This document shows, in pieces, positions 45,151 to 55,362 of a stretch of 64,000 nt of DNA. Location of the stretch: the NCBI RefSeq assembly GCF_016464015.1, contig NZ_JACDXT010000045.1:42312-106311 (forward strand). The letters are read 5' to 3'. Positions within the stretch are counted from its first letter, which is position 1; the number at the start of each line of letters is the position of its first letter. This DNA is from Psychrobacter sp. bablab_jr014. Its GTDB lineage: Bacteria > Pseudomonadota > Gammaproteobacteria > Pseudomonadales > Moraxellaceae. The position numbers and the translations under genes are program-made. Below the pieces are notes generated by a model that saw only the letters and a list, made by a program, of their open reading frames with translations, was not told where the DNA came from and made no database searches.

Positions 45151-46401
45151 GTGTCTGAACCGTCTTCTGCCTCTACCTCTTCTGCTTATGAAGCGCTGCG
45201 TGCGCCCGGTGCTGCCGCTGTCGTGGCGGCTGCCGATGCGCTGCCTGTCACATGGGTGTCAGAGCAAACTAAATTAGACGCAGTCATCGATGCTATTGAA
45301 GACAGCCAAGTCGTGGCGCTCGATACCGAGTTTATTAAGCGCGATACCTACTATCCGCGCTTGGCACTTATGCAGGTGAATACAGGCAGCCGCATTTATT
45401 TGCTCGATGCACCAAAATTGCGCCTTGATGCGCTATGGGAAGTGCTTGCGTCTATCAAAGTTGCCATTTGGCACGCGTGCGGTGAAGACTTGGGCATTTT
45501 TTATTTGCTCTCAGGCTGCGCACCGCTCAGCAATATCTTTGATACCCAGATTGCTTTGTCGTATTTGACAGGTGATTTACAAATCGGCTATCAAAAAGCC
45601 ATCAGTGATGTCCTAGACATCCATGTCGATAAAGAACAAAGCCAGTCTGATTGGCTCCAGCGCCCACTGTCCGATGAGCAAGAGCGCTATGCGATTGCCG
45701 ATGTGCGCTATCTGGTTGCTTTATATGAACGCTTGCAAATTTGTTTAGAGGAACAAGGGCTGATGGATGCGGTATGGCAAGATTGTCAGATGTACGCCTA
45801 TGAGCTGCACGGCGTACAACACATTAAAGACGAAGACATGTATCAGAGCATGGCGGACTTTCGCTACAATCCTGTGCAGATGACCATCTTGCGTGACGTG
45901 GCGGCGTGGCGCGAATCGCTGGCACGTGCCACCAATCAGCCACGTACCTTTATTATTAAAAAACAGGCGATGCGCGAAATTGTGGAGATGCAGCCCAAAA
46001 ACATCCGCGAGCTGATGCACAAGACCACCATGCATCGACAAATCATACGCCTGTATGGTGAAGAGCTGTTAACCGTGATTAAGACCGCCAAAGACACGCA
46101 CCATGCTGAGCAGCCCGCGCCGCCATTACCGCCGTATCGTTCAAAAAATAAAACCTTAAGCAACGCGGTACAAAAGGCGGTCAATCAGCATGCGGCAGCC
46201 ATTGGTGTGCCCAAAAATGTCCTAATGCGTAAAAAGTGGCTGAACGATTTATACGAAGTCGTCGCACTGGGCAAAGAGCAAGATGCCGAGGCGCTGCCTG
46301 AAGGCTTGCAAGGCTGGCGTCAAGCATGGGTCACAGACACGCTGATTCCATTAATCAAAACCCATCAAGCGGAGCTAAAGCAAGGGATGGGCTTGGCTTA
46401 A
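45151..46401 (+). CDS. rnd: Ribonuclease D
   Basis: This 416-residue 3'-5' exoribonuclease acts in tRNA 3-prime maturation. The DEDD active site is visible: Exo I VVALDTEFIKRDTYYP, Exo II ACGEDLGIFYLL with NIFDTQIALSYL, and Exo III YAIADVRYLVALY. An HRDC domain follows (about 245-320, RATNQPRTFIIKKQAM) and then a C-terminal helical region. The start is taken as GTG at 45151 with AAGG nine bases upstream; the longer frame from 45055 adds 32 hydrophobic residues not expected in RNase D. Confidence 0.92.
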   Translation: MSEPSSASTSSAYEALRAPGAAAVVAAADALPVTWVSEQTKLDAVIDAIEDSQVVALDTEFIKRDTYYPRLALMQVNTGSRIYLLDAPKLRLDALWEVLASIKVAIWHACGEDLGIFYLLSGCAPLSNIFDTQIALSYLTGDLQIGYQKAISDVLDIHVDKEQSQSDWLQRPLSDEQERYAIADVRYLVALYERLQICLEEQGLMDAVWQDCQMYAYELHGVQHIKDEDMYQSMADFRYNPVQMTILRDVAAWRESLARATNQPRTFIIKKQAMREIVEMQPKNIRELMHKTTMHRQIIRLYGEELLTVIKTAKDTHHAEQPAPPLPPYRSKNKTLSNAVQKAVNQHAAAIGVPKNVLMRKKWLNDLYEVVALGKEQDAEALPEGLQGWRQAWVTDTLIPLIKTHQAELKQGMGLA

Positions 46402-46432
46402 GCGGTTTCTTTACTTATTTTTAAATGCGCTA

Positions 46433-46473
46433 CAGCCTTGATAAGCTTTGTTCATTGCCGCTTATAAAGGCTG
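46433..46473. terminator. Hairpin between convergent rnd and the lipase-like gene
   Basis: CAGCCTTGATAAGC and GCTTATAAAGGCTG form a 14-base stem with one mismatch. It overlaps the last codons of the minus-strand gene and has no T-run, so termination is uncertain. Confidence 0.35.
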
Positions 46474-47172
46474 CGCCCGTTTGGCGTGGTTAAACTCCCC
46501 ATGCTGCAAAAAATGCAGCGTTTGCCGCGCCACTTCAGGATTGACCAGCATCCCCGTGTGTGTTACAGGCAATACCAAATGGTCGCACGCGCCCTCAATT
46601 TTGGTTTCACTCACATACACGGTGCCATCATGCGCACGCTCGCCGAGCGGTAGCGGTTGACCATGGCGACGCAGTTTGCGATTGTGGTATTCCAAAAACA
46701 GCTGCCCGACCCCGTAAGGCTTGTCCCCTGCAATCACCCCAAGCATAATGTGCGCGGGCAAAGCAGGCACGCCGCCATCAAGCGCCCCTTTATAAGCCCG
46801 TCCCATCATCACAGGCGAGAGGCGCTTAATATATTCAGCGCAAGTGCTGCCAGTATGCGGCGTGCCAAGTGTCACACAGCGTCCAATCATCCATTTGGAA
46901 TACCGATAAACAAAATCACGGATAATCAGCCCGCCCAAGCTGTGCCCGACAAGGTCAATCGGCTGCTCAGGGTCGTGATACTGCGTGAGCCAGTCGTTTA
47001 GGCGGCGGCTATTGGTCTGGACGTCATCGCGCATGCTGCGGTACGCATATTGATGGGTGCGAAAGCCTTGCGCTTGTAAGCGTTTTGCCATCGGGCGCAT
47101 AACCCAGGCGGTCTGGTGCAGACCGTGAATTAAAATGACGCGGTTGGCTTTTGGAGTGGGTGGGATACTCAT
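46462..47172 (-). CDS. Lipase-like alpha/beta hydrolase
   Basis: This 236-residue alpha/beta hydrolase has the oxyanion motif ILIHGLHQTAW (about 13-23), the nucleophile elbow LVGHSLGGLIIRD (Ser about 76) and CVTLGTPHTGST, as in bacterial triacylglycerol lipases and PGAP1-like esterases. DGTVYVSET and LPVTHTGML supply the likely acid and His (about 205). There is no signal peptide or lid insert, so it is probably an intracellular esterase. ATG at 47172 is chosen for its GGAAGAAG ribosome binding site. Confidence 0.82.
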   Translation of the reverse strand: MSIPPTPKANRVILIHGLHQTAWVMRPMAKRLQAQGFRTHQYAYRSMRDDVQTNSRRLNDWLTQYHDPEQPIDLVGHSLGGLIIRDFVYRYSKWMIGRCVTLGTPHTGSTCAEYIKRLSPVMMGRAYKGALDGGVPALPAHIMLGVIAGDKPYGVGQLFLEYHNRKLRRHGQPLPLGERAHDGTVYVSETKIEGACDHLVLPVTHTGMLVNPEVARQTLHFLQHGEFNHAKRAQPL

Positions 47173-47271
47173 GAGCTTCTTCCATTGGGCAATATAAATA
47201 AAGCAAACGGTTAAAACCGCTAAGCGAACACACAAAAATAAAATACAGTCGATAGCCTAAGCGTAAGAAAA

Positions 47272-47310
47272 ACAAAGCCCCTAAGTCAAGCGCTGACGTA
47301 GGGGCTTTTG
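47272..47310 (-). terminator. Terminator in the gcvP-lipase gap
   Basis: AAAGCCCCTA / TAGGGGCTTT with a 15-base loop; TTTGTTTTT follows on the minus strand. Confidence 0.7.
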
Positions 47311-47324
47311 TATCGTTGAGCCTG

Positions 47325-47455
47325 ACAAAATAAGATACAGCGCGATACATTCGCTCAATCGAAGAATATTTTTCTTGCTTGCTGTGACTGCGTCTCCAGA
47401 GGCTACGAAAAATACCCTTCAATTTCGCTGTATTAATTTTCTCTTAGGTTGACTG
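47325..47455. repeat. Structured interspersed repeat, copy B
   Basis: It shares the core TTGCTTGCTGTG ... TCTCCAGAGGCTACG with 34177-34214. Its arms are different but also paired: ATACAGCG (47335-47342) / CGCTGTAT (47426-47433), and GAAG-ATATTTTTC / GAAAAATA-CCTTC (12 of 14 positions). Confidence 0.6.
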
Positions 47456-47487
47456 TATGTATTTTTAGCAATTACTTATGGCTAAAC

Positions 47488-50379
47488 TTACATATAGTTT
47501 TCAATACTTGGGCATGAGCACATCAGATTCTTATCCCCATACACATCATCAATACGGGCAACGCTTGGCCAGAACTTATGCGCACGTACGTACGGCAGCG
47601 GGAAGGCGGCTTCGTCGCGGCTGTAGGCATGTTCCCATGTGTCTTTGGTAATCATGGACGCGGTATGCGGCGCGTTGACCAGCGGGTTATCCGTCAAGCT
47701 CCAGCCATCGGTTTCGCTATGCGCTTTTAACGCTTCGGCTTTGATGGCTTTGAGCGCAGAGATAAAGCGATCAAGCTCGGCTTTTGGCTCAGATTCTGTC
47801 GGCTCAATCATCAAGGTGCCCGCGACAGGGAAACTCATAGTGGGCGAGTGGAAGCCATAGTCCATCAAGCGCTTGGCGATGTCAGTTTCGCTAAAGCCTG
47901 TTTTCTCTTTTAGCGGACGGATATCAATGATGCACTCATGCGCCACACGACCGCCTTTACCTGTATACAGGACGGGGTAATCGTCTTTAAGCGCATTTGC
48001 CACGTAGTTGGCGTTGAGCAGCGCAAGATTGGTGGCTTTTAATAGACCATCGCGACCCATCATAGTGATGTACATCCATGAGATAGGCAAGATGCTCGCC
48101 GAGCCATACGGGGCAGCCGATACCGCCATGCCTTCTTTTTCAGCATTGTGTACAGGGCTGACCACGTGGTTTGCCATAAATGGCGCAAGGTGCGCTTGCA
48201 TACCGATAGGCCCCATACCAGGACCGCCGCCGCCGTGCGGGATACAGAAGGTTTTGTGTAGATTCATGTGCAATACGTCCGCGCCCACGTCCGCTGGCTG
48301 CATGATGGCGACCTGCGCGTTCATGTTTGCGCCGTCCATATACACTTGACCGCCGTGACTGTGGATGAGGTCGCAGATATGACGGATGCCCTCTTCAAAT
48401 ACGCCGTGCGTCGATGGGTAAGTAATCATCAGTGCGCCCAAGCGTGCGCTGTGTTCTTCACATTTGGCGGTCAGATCAGCAACATCAACGTTACCATTGT
48501 CATCGGTATTGACCACGACCACTTGCATACCCATCATCATCGCGGTGGCGGGGTTGGTGCCATGTGCCGATTTTGGAATCAAGCACACATCGCGTTCGGT
48601 CTCGCCCAGTGACTCATGATAACGGCGAATAGCGAGTAGACCTGCGTATTCGCCTGACGCGCCAGAGTTTGGCTGCATAGACACGGCGTCGAAGCCTGTG
48701 ATGGCTTTGAGCTGGTCTTGTAGGCTATCAATCATTTCGATATAGCCTTTGACTTGGTCACGCGGGGCGAACGGATGCACATTGGCAAACTCATCCCACG
48801 TAATCGGCAGCATCTCGCTGGTGGCGTTGAGCTTCATGGTGCAGCTGCCAAGTGAAATCATGCTGCGGTTCATCGCAAGGTCTTTGTCCTCAAGCGATTT
48901 TAAATAGCGCAGCATCTCGTGCTCGGTATGGTGCGAATTAAACACAGGATGCGTCAAAATGTCATCGGTACGCAAATGCGCACTGTCCAGTGAAAAAGTA
49001 GCGTCAGCTGGCAAGTCTTGCGCTTTATTGGTAAACAGCTGGGTTAAGACCGCAAAGTCTTCGCTGTCGCTGGTTTCGCTAAAGGATACCGCAATTTTGT
49101 TGTCGCTAATGCGCCATAGGTTATAGCCTAAGTTGTCCGCATTATCAAAGATTTGGGTAGCCAGCTTTTCTGAACCGCAATCAACCAAGACCGTATCAAA
49201 GAACTGCTGATGCACCACATTTAGCTCAGCGCTTTGATCGATAGCGCTGGCAAAGGCGCTGGCGAGCGCATGAATACGTGTGGCGATGCGCTGTAGCCCG
49301 TTTGGACCGTGATACACAGCGTACATACCTGCAAGATTGGCGAGCAACACTTGTGAGGTGCAGATGTTGGAGTTGGCTTTTTCGCGGCGGATGTGCTGCT
49401 CGCGGGTCTGTAGCGCCATGCGTAGGGCGGTGTTGCCCTCGGCGTCTTTTGATACACCGATGATGCGACCAGGCGCCGAGCGTTTTGCCTTATCACTAAA
49501 GGCAAAGTAGGCGGCGTGTGGACCACCGAAGCCCATAGGGATACCAAAGCGCTGGGTGCTGCCAAGCGCAATGTCCGCGCCCATCTCGGCAGGCGACTTG
49601 AGCAACACAAGGCTCATAATGTCGCTCACGACCGTGGTATAGGTCTTATTGGCTTTTACCGCGCTAATAACGTCGCTCAAGTCCTTAACGTCGCCTTCTT
49701 TACCCACGTACTGGAACAGCGCGCCAAAGTAATCGCCTGATGTTGCGGTGTCAAAATCACCGACGACTACTTCCCAGCCAAAGTATTTGGCACGCGTCTT
49801 GATGACGTCGAGCGTTTGTGGATACACGCGCTCATCGACAAAAAAGGCGTTTGATTTGCTTTTGCTTACGCGCTTAGACATGGCCATCGCTTCGGCAGCG
49901 GCGGTGGCTTCATCAAGTAATGACGCGCCCGCCAATTCTAGTCCCGTCAAGTCAATACACACTTGCTGGAAGTTTAATAGCGCCTCTAGGCGACCTTGTG
50001 AAATCTCCGCTTGATACGGCGTGTAAGCGGTGTACCAGCCTGGATTTTCGAGTACATTGCGCTGAATGACCGCAGGCATACGCACAGGCGAATAGCCTTG
50101 ACCAATATAGCTTTTATTGACTGTGATGTTGTCCGCCATGCCGCGCAATTTGGCAAGGGCAGCGTGTTCGCTGATGGCTTTTGGCAAGTTTAAGTCTTTG
50201 TGCAAACGAACAGGCTCGGGCACGGTGTCATTGATAAAGCTGTCCATATCATCGTAGCCAATCGCAGACAGCATCTCTTGCTGAATCTCATCGTTTGAAC
50301 CAAGATGGCGGTAGACAAATTCGGCATCGTTAAACAAGCCTTGGAACGTAGCAAAGGTAGGGCGTTGGGATAGAGTCAT
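47488..50379 (-). CDS. gcvP: Glycine dehydrogenase (decarboxylating), P-protein
   Basis: This 963-residue PLP enzyme decarboxylates glycine and transfers the aminomethyl group to lipoyl-GcvH. It has the typical fused two-half length. The N-terminal half begins [17 protein letters not shown] and the C-terminal half holds the PLP lysine in [30 protein letters not shown] and [12 protein letters not shown] bind cofactor phosphate. The ribosome binding site is AAGGA. It is the last gene of the glycine-cleavage cluster on this strand; a nitroreductase gene lies between it and gcvH. Confidence 0.97.
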   Translation of the reverse strand: MTLSQRPTFATFQGLFNDAEFVYRHLGSNDEIQQEMLSAIGYDDMDSFINDTVPEPVRLHKDLNLPKAISEHAALAKLRGMADNITVNKSYIGQGYSPVRMPAVIQRNVLENPGWYTAYTPYQAEISQGRLEALLNFQQVCIDLTGLELAGASLLDEATAAAEAMAMSKRVSKSKSNAFFVDERVYPQTLDVIKTRAKYFGWEVVVGDFDTATSGDYFGALFQYVGKEGDVKDLSDVISAVKANKTYTTVVSDIMSLVLLKSPAEMGADIALGSTQRFGIPMGFGGPHAAYFAFSDKAKRSAPGRIIGVSKDAEGNTALRMALQTREQHIRREKANSNICTSQVLLANLAGMYAVYHGPNGLQRIATRIHALASAFASAIDQSAELNVVHQQFFDTVLVDCGSEKLATQIFDNADNLGYNLWRISDNKIAVSFSETSDSEDFAVLTQLFTNKAQDLPADATFSLDSAHLRTDDILTHPVFNSHHTEHEMLRYLKSLEDKDLAMNRSMISLGSCTMKLNATSEMLPITWDEFANVHPFAPRDQVKGYIEMIDSLQDQLKAITGFDAVSMQPNSGASGEYAGLLAIRRYHESLGETERDVCLIPKSAHGTNPATAMMMGMQVVVVNTDDNGNVDVADLTAKCEEHSARLGALMITYPSTHGVFEEGIRHICDLIHSHGGQVYMDGANMNAQVAIMQPADVGADVLHMNLHKTFCIPHGGGGPGMGPIGMQAHLAPFMANHVVSPVHNAEKEGMAVSAAPYGSASILPISWMYITMMGRDGLLKATNLALLNANYVANALKDDYPVLYTGKGGRVAHECIIDIRPLKEKTGFSETDIAKRLMDYGFHSPTMSFPVAGTLMIEPTESEPKAELDRFISALKAIKAEALKAHSETDGWSLTDNPLVNAPHTASMITKDTWEHAYSRDEAAFPLPYVRAHKFWPSVARIDDVYGDKNLMCSCPSIENYM

Positions 50380-50471
50380 GACAATCCTTAACTAAAAGTC
50401 TTTACGAGGGGTGACACAAAAAATAAATCATTGCGCCAACGACGATGCGCTGATGCGTGGCGTAGCTTGGA

Positions 50472-51215
50472 TCAGATATAGTGGACAAATTGTTCTTGGG
50501 CAAAGCGAAACTGCGGGTGGTAGATGCCTTTGTCGGCGCGTTCGCCTGCGGCGAGCATCATCACGATATGCTGGTGCTCGCCAAGGTTTAAGAGCTCTTT
50601 CATCGCAGGTTCATCAAAACCGCCCATCGCACAGCTGTCAAAACCATGGGCGCGTAGGGCCAATATTAAATTTTCGGCAGCCAGCGCGGTATTGTTGGTC
50701 GCCCATTGCTTGATGTCTTCAAGGGTGTAATACGGCGACTTAATCGGACCTTTAAGCTGGCGGTGCGTTTGCGTCACGCCCCATTTGGCAAGGGACAGCA
50801 CATTGACAGGACCGCGTGCGAACTCCAGCGGAATCAAGCGACCGTAATAGTCTTTAACTTTTTTGGGGACAGGTGACAGCGGATATTCGCGCAGCACTTG
50901 TTTGGCGTGCTCGTGCCAATTGTCGGTACGCGCAACGATAGCGATTAAGCGCGCTGCGGTCTTTGCCGCATTTTGGCGCATACAGTTTTCCACTGCTTTG
51001 GCGCGAGCATCAGGACTGTCAATGACAAAAAATTCCCACGGCTGTAAGTTGCTGGAGTTGGGCGCAAGCATCGCAAGGCGCAAACACTCACTAAGAACAT
51101 CATCAGGAATGGGCGTGTCGGTAAAACGACGTACCGAACGGCGCGATTCGACCACCGCACGAAAGCTGTCTAAATGCGTGCTGTCTATGGTGTTGGTTTG
51201 CTCTTGATTGCCCAT
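50472..51215 (-). CDS. Nitroreductase-family flavoprotein
   Basis: This 247-residue protein has the nitroreductase FMN-binding start VESRRSVRRFTDTPIP, then LAPNSSNLQPWEFFVI, and the C-terminal AALAAENLILALRAHGFDSCAMGGF with the phosphate-binding loop. These enzymes reduce nitroaromatics, quinones or flavins with NAD(P)H; the true substrate is unknown. ATG at 51215 is chosen because AGGAG lies six bases upstream. It is placed between gcvH and gcvP on the same strand, so glycine-responsive co-transcription is possible but unproven. Confidence 0.88.
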   Translation of the reverse strand: MGNQEQTNTIDSTHLDSFRAVVESRRSVRRFTDTPIPDDVLSECLRLAMLAPNSSNLQPWEFFVIDSPDARAKAVENCMRQNAAKTAARLIAIVARTDNWHEHAKQVLREYPLSPVPKKVKDYYGRLIPLEFARGPVNVLSLAKWGVTQTHRQLKGPIKSPYYTLEDIKQWATNNTALAAENLILALRAHGFDSCAMGGFDEPAMKELLNLGEHQHIVMMLAAGERADKGIYHPQFRFAQEQFVHYI

Positions 51216-51376
51216 CAATAACTCCTAAGCCGAAGCGTCTGAAACACATATAAAAATAAAAAGGTGCGCACGTATAAAAGTGCCAAAAGGTAAAAATGAG
51301 GACAGATACCAAGCGTGCCTTAGTACCTGTAAATAAATGAATATTTAGCTGTTTTTAAAATGGCAAAGCTATAAGC

Positions 51377-51757
51377 TTATAGCTCGTTTTGGTAATCTTC
51401 AGCGCTTAACAGCTCATCATAGTCATTAGCGTTTAGTGGCTTGATCTTAAAGAACCAGCCATCACCGTACGGGTCAGAGTTGATGATTTCTGGCTCGTCT
51501 TCTAGATTTTCATTGATAGCAACGATTTCGCCTGATAGTGGCGCGTAGACGTCTGATGCCGCCTTGACCGACTCAACAACGGCGATTTCGTCATCGACCG
51601 CGACCGAATCGCCGACTTCTGGCAGCTCAACGAAGACCACATCGCCCAGCAAATCTTGGGCGTGGTCAGTGATGCCCACAGTAATGGTGCCGTCGTCTTC
51701 TAGGCGTAGCCACTCGTGGCTGGCAACGTACTTTAATTCGGCAGGAATGTTGCTCAT
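51377..51757 (-). CDS. gcvH: Glycine cleavage system H protein
   Basis: This 126-residue lipoyl carrier shuttles the aminomethyl intermediate between GcvP and GcvT. The lipoylated lysine is in [14 protein letters not shown] (about 65), with [20 protein letters not shown] before it and [15 protein letters not shown] after it. The length is standard. AAGGAGATGAAAC precedes the ATG. It is separated from gcvT by the unknown secreted protein gene. Confidence 0.97.
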   Translation of the reverse strand: MSNIPAELKYVASHEWLRLEDDGTITVGITDHAQDLLGDVVFVELPEVGDSVAVDDEIAVVESVKAASDVYAPLSGEIVAINENLEDEPEIINSDPYGDGWFFKIKPLNANDYDELLSAEDYQNEL

Positions 51758-51846
51758 GTTTCATCTCCTTAAAAGGTACTTAATAAGAGTTTGTAGTATA
51801 TAAGATACAATGCACTTCTCAATGAAAAACTCCGCAGCGCGTCAAG

Positions 51847-52437
51847 TTAGTTTGAGAAGTTACAAATAATATCCGTACGTGTCGGGTCTTTGTCATTCAC
51901 TTGTATTTCCATACCAATATCTGAATTTCCATACATATCTGAGTCATGAAACTCTGAAGATTCATAATTGATAACGATATTTTTTTGTCTTAAGGTTTTT
52001 CTGACATCCGTAATGTTGGCGTTTAATACAAAGTAAGGCATGTAAATACCATTACCAACACCACCGACAAAGCCAATGCTTGCCATCGGTATACCGTAAT
52101 AACTGCCGACAACATCAAAACGGGTATCAAAATAATTGGCATCACCTTTACTACTAAGGTTGCCGTCCATATCATAAAAGGTCGTGGTCAGCGCACTATC
52201 AACGGCTAGCGCATACTTTTTAGGAACGACAATACTGCCTAATGCCAAAGTTTCAGAATCAGGCAGCATGCTAGTAAACATCACCTCTTGCGGCTCAAGC
52301 TCACAAGCATTTTCCCAAGACTTAAAAAAGGGTGTCCAATCGTATTGCTGGTTTGCAGCAGAAGCAGGAACAGCCACCAATGTAGCCAATAATGCGATAA
52401 AAGCAGCGTACTTATTTTTTGATACGAAAGGCAGCAT
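51847..52437 (-). CDS. Secreted protein of unknown function within the gcv cluster
   Basis: This 196-residue protein has a signal peptide (about 1-27, ALLATLVAVPASA) and a mature part that is beta-rich. Two cysteines (ENACELEP and IICNFSN) could form one disulfide. I do not recognise the family. It lies 29 bases downstream of gcvT, so it should be transcribed with it under the glycine riboswitch. Its AT content looks higher than that of gcvT and gcvH, which suggests later insertion. AAAGGA precedes the ATG. Confidence 0.65.
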   Translation of the reverse strand: MLPFVSKNKYAAFIALLATLVAVPASAANQQYDWTPFFKSWENACELEPQEVMFTSMLPDSETLALGSIVVPKKYALAVDSALTTTFYDMDGNLSSKGDANYFDTRFDVVGSYYGIPMASIGFVGGVGNGIYMPYFVLNANITDVRKTLRQKNIVINYESSEFHDSDMYGNSDIGMEIQVNDKDPTRTDIICNFSN

Positions 52438-52465
52438 TAGTGGTCATCCTTTGAAAACAGTCTGC

Positions 52466-53626
52466 TTAATCAAATTGTGCCTTGCCATGACGTACAAACG
52501 GCAAATCAAGCACGCGCACATCGACAAATTTGCCTTTACCGCGCAAATCGACTTGGACGCTGTCGCCATCGGTTAGGCTGGCAGGGACACGCGCAATGGC
52601 GATAGATTGTTTTAGGGTCGGTGAGAAGGTGCCACTGGTGATGATGCCTGTCGCTTCGTTGTCCGTACCTTGATTGATGGTGACGCTCATGCCTTCACGC
52701 AGCACGCCGCGTGTCTCTAGCAGCAAACCGACTTGCTTCATCAACGTATTGTCATCGGCTTGTTTGCTGGCAAGTAGGGCGGAGCGACCGACAAAGTCGC
52801 GCTCGTCTTTGAGCGCCAATGTCCAGCTCATGCCGCAAGCATACGGGTTAATGGTCTCATCCATATCGTGACCGTAGAGGTTCATGCCCGCTTCCATGCG
52901 CAAGGTATCGCGTGCACCAAGTCCCGCTGGCTGGATGCCGTGTTCTTTTAATAGGTTAAAAAAGGCAGGTGCGTCATCAGCGTGCAGAATCACTTCAACG
53001 CCGTCTTCACCTGTGTAGCCTGTACGGGCGACAAACCAATCATCGCCTTCAATCTCGGTCAAGTCTGCACCGACAAATGGCTTGAGACCTGCTAAGGTGT
53101 CCGCCCAAGCAGGCTTGGCATTTGATAATTTGGCAATCGCGTTTGGCCCTTGAACTGCAAGCATCGCAAGCTCAGGACGCTCGGTGATGGTGACGTCAAA
53201 GCCTTCGGCAACGCGTCCAAACTGCGCCAAATCTTTTGCGCGGGTCGCGGCGTTTGAGACGATGCGGTAGGCGGTTTCTTCTTCGTTCATTAAGTAAACA
53301 ATAAGGTCGTCAATCACGCCGCCTTGCTCGTTGAGCATGGCAGAATACAGCGCCTTACCGACTTTTTTGAGTTTGTTGACATCATTGGCGAGCAGCTTTT
53401 GTAGCCATGCTTTGCTGTCTTTGCCTGTCACATCGACGACGACCATGTGCGAGACGTCAAACATCCCAGCGTCCGTGCGTACCGCCTCGTGCTCGTCAAT
53501 TTGTGAGCCATAATGAATAGGCAGTAGCCATCCTGAGAAGTCAACGATTTTGCCGTCGCTATCGATATGGGCTTGGTACAGTGGGGTTTTTTGTGGGGCG
53601 TCTGCTGCTTGTGTGGTGTCGGTCAT
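52466..53626 (-). CDS. gcvT: Aminomethyltransferase, glycine cleavage T protein
   Basis: This 386-residue tetrahydrofolate enzyme releases ammonia and forms methylene-THF. It has [34 protein letters not shown], the folate-pocket segment [15 protein letters not shown] with its catalytic-Asp region, [20 protein letters not shown] and the C-terminal domain [22 protein letters not shown] at 53626 ([11 protein letters not shown]) is chosen because AGGA lies seven bases upstream. It is the first gene after the tandem glycine riboswitch. Confidence 0.96.
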   Translation of the reverse strand: MTDTTQAADAPQKTPLYQAHIDSDGKIVDFSGWLLPIHYGSQIDEHEAVRTDAGMFDVSHMVVVDVTGKDSKAWLQKLLANDVNKLKKVGKALYSAMLNEQGGVIDDLIVYLMNEEETAYRIVSNAATRAKDLAQFGRVAEGFDVTITERPELAMLAVQGPNAIAKLSNAKPAWADTLAGLKPFVGADLTEIEGDDWFVARTGYTGEDGVEVILHADDAPAFFNLLKEHGIQPAGLGARDTLRMEAGMNLYGHDMDETINPYACGMSWTLALKDERDFVGRSALLASKQADDNTLMKQVGLLLETRGVLREGMSVTINQGTDNEATGIITSGTFSPTLKQSIAIARVPASLTDGDSVQVDLRGKGKFVDVRVLDLPFVRHGKAQFD

Positions 53627-53688
53627 AACAAATCCTAAAGACGGCAAAAGCGTCATTACATAGTGGAGAAGAACGTCAATAAAGCCAA

Positions 53689-53706
53689 ACCAGTAAAGAT
53701 ACTGGT
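53689..53706 (-). promoter_or_regulatory. Hairpin in the glycine-riboswitch expression platform
   Basis: A perfect 7-base stem ACCAGTA / TACTGGT with a 4-base loop lies just downstream of aptamer 2 on the minus strand, followed by TTTGGCTTT. Confidence 0.5.
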
Positions 53707-53717
53707 CATATAGCCCT

Positions 53718-53944
53718 ATCTGTCCTGTGACCTGAGATTTTCAACGTCCAGCATGGTATCGCGCTGGCGTTTTCTCCCCTTCGGTGGGCAAGTCGTCATC
53801 CGTGCTTGCCGCTCTCCAGATTTGTTATGCCGTGGTTTTGTGACCATAAGGCATGGGTTATTCAGTCCTTTTACCTGAGCGATTGGCAGGGTGGATGCGC
53901 CTTCGGTGGCATGCGATAATTAGCGTGCGCTCTCCTGAATAACC
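53718..53944 (-). ncRNA. Tandem glycine riboswitch
   Basis: Two consecutive aptamers are seen on the minus strand. Aptamer 1 (53944-53856) is closed by GGTTATTCAG/CTGAATAACC and contains GGAGAG, CCACCGAAGG and CGCTCAGGTA with AGGACTG. Aptamer 2 (53821-53718) is closed by ATCTG/CAGAT and contains TGGAGAGCGG, CCCACCGAAGGGG and AATCTCAGGTCACAGGACAG. These are the diagnostic glycine-binding elements. The linker is about 34 bases. It controls gcvT, about 90 bases downstream, and probably switches the cluster on when glycine is plentiful. Confidence 0.96.
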
Positions 53945-54178
53945 GCTTTATTATGAAAGGTTGCTGCTGTTTTTACAAGGCATCAAAGCCATTAATCACG
54001 ATTAATTTTATAAGGCATAGTCAAGCCATGCTCAGATATTGAGCTTTTTAGAAGCACAATCGCATCAAAATCGCCTATTTTTGCTGCTTTTTCGTGTTGC
54101 CTTTTTAGCTTATAGGGCAAATTGTGCTAGGCTTAGCGCCACAAAACAGTTACTTTTTGAATAACTTATAGGTGAGCC
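53945..54178. other. Divergent region between the riboswitch and ycgL
   Basis: The promoter driving the riboswitch transcript and that of ycgL must lie in these 234 bases. I cannot single out a convincing -35/-10 pair. Confidence 0.4.
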
Positions 54179-54499
54179 ATGCACTGCGATATTTATAAAT
54201 TTCCCAAACACGATGATATGTACGTCTACATTGCGCGTCCTGATTATCCAGACGATACTGAGACAGTGCGTGATTGGCTGTCGGTCTTGCCAAAAGACTT
54301 TCGCGCAAGTCTCGGCACCAGCAAGTTTGTGATGCATTTAGACCTTGATGCCACCGAAAAGCTAGCACGCGCGGACAAAAATGAAGTCCTTGAAAAGCTC
54401 AAATCTCAAGGATACTATGTGCAAATGCCGCCTGCTGAGGTCATGCGCCATCAAGCCAAACTGCGCGCCCTTGAGCTACAGGACAGCAAGTACCACTAA
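54179..54499 (+). CDS. YcgL domain protein
   Basis: This 106-residue protein has the YcgL family hallmarks: CDIYKFPKHDDMYVYIARPD, LPKDFRASLG and the C-terminal QGYYVQMPPAEV. It is small, cytoplasmic and of unknown biochemical function, although often encoded next to rnd in gammaproteobacteria. Here rnd is about 8 kb away. AGGTGA precedes the ATG. Confidence 0.88.
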   Translation: MHCDIYKFPKHDDMYVYIARPDYPDDTETVRDWLSVLPKDFRASLGTSKFVMHLDLDATEKLARADKNEVLEKLKSQGYYVQMPPAEVMRHQAKLRALELQDSKYH

Positions 54500-54708
54500 G
54501 GACTTCTGCCACTTTGACGCCGCGTCTGTGGACAGGTTATAGAGTGCATTACATAGTGCGTATGCATTTTGCCATAAAGTCGTGATAAACTAGCGTCTTC
54601 TTGTATACCAACAGATGTACCATAAAAGGTAAATGACGCTTTTTATGATGGCATTTGCAAGCGTACGCGACTCATAGATTCCTAGTATATTCAGGTAGCT
54701 TACCCCGC

Positions 54709-55362
54709 ATGGATTGGTTAAAAAGTATTATACAAAGTTTGCCACTCGACAAAATCAGTGACATTCTCGGCGAGATTGTTATCTGGTGGAGTCAGATGGT
54801 CAAAGATGTCCCCCCTGCCGACTTACCGATGTACGCTTATATTGGCGGCTCAGTGGTGGTCTTAGTGCTGTGGATATTGGTCGCGCGTGTATTGCCACGT
54901 CCATTAGGCGGTATCACATGGGTGGCGATTTTTGCGATTTTATTTACCCCAGGTCATGCACTTGATGACCCAAGTGTGCTTGCGCCTGCCAGTATCAGCG
55001 TCGTCTATGCCGTATTGATGAAAGACATCCCTGCTGCTATTGCCAATGCTGTACCTGTGCTTGGTGTCTTTGTGGTTGGTCTGTTTATGGGCTTTATCTG
55101 GCAGCTGATACGCGGCGTTTTTGCCGTCAGTATGGACGCTGCCCGCCGCCGCACCGCGGATGATACCGTTGCCAATATGCAGTTTGCAGGCGGAAACTAT
55201 ATTGCCGAAAAGACCGACGATGTGCCTGTGGTGTTAGAAAAAACGCCAAAAACGCCCGCTGCAAAGCCAGAGGTCAACCTTGTCAAAGACAGCAGCGCCA
55301 AAGACAAAGTAAAAGCCAAAGCAAAAGCAAAAGGTAAAGACGATACCGATCAGACGCTATAA
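54709..55362 (+). CDS. Unknown inner-membrane protein with a basic Lys/Ala tail
   Basis: This protein of about 217 residues has an amphipathic start, then hydrophobic segments at about 44-62, 68-85, 90-110 and 118-142. The cytoplasmic C-terminus is rich in Lys, Ala and Asp and includes the repeat KVKAKAKAKGK. I do not recognise the family. A TTG start at 54655 would add 18 residues; the ATG is preferred, although its ribosome binding site is distant. It lies alone between ycgL and the transglycosylase gene. Confidence 0.6.
   Translation: MDWLKSIIQSLPLDKISDILGEIVIWWSQMVKDVPPADLPMYAYIGGSVVVLVLWILVARVLPRPLGGITWVAIFAILFTPGHALDDPSVLAPASISVVYAVLMKDIPAAIANAVPVLGVFVVGLFMGFIWQLIRGVFAVSMDAARRRTADDTVANMQFAGGNYIAEKTDDVPVVLEKTPKTPAAKPEVNLVKDSSAKDKVKAKAKAKGKDDTDQTL

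Larger units (their letters stand above)
47173..47487. other. Non-coding gap with gcvP terminator and a structured repeat
   Basis: This 315-base gap contains the gcvP terminator (47272-47310) and repeat copy B (47325-47455). Nothing else is recognised. Confidence 0.6.

Noticed and set aside
54110..54368. Two minus-strand open frames overlapping ycgL
   Set aside because: They lie on the opposite strand of a well-supported family gene and show no protein family features.
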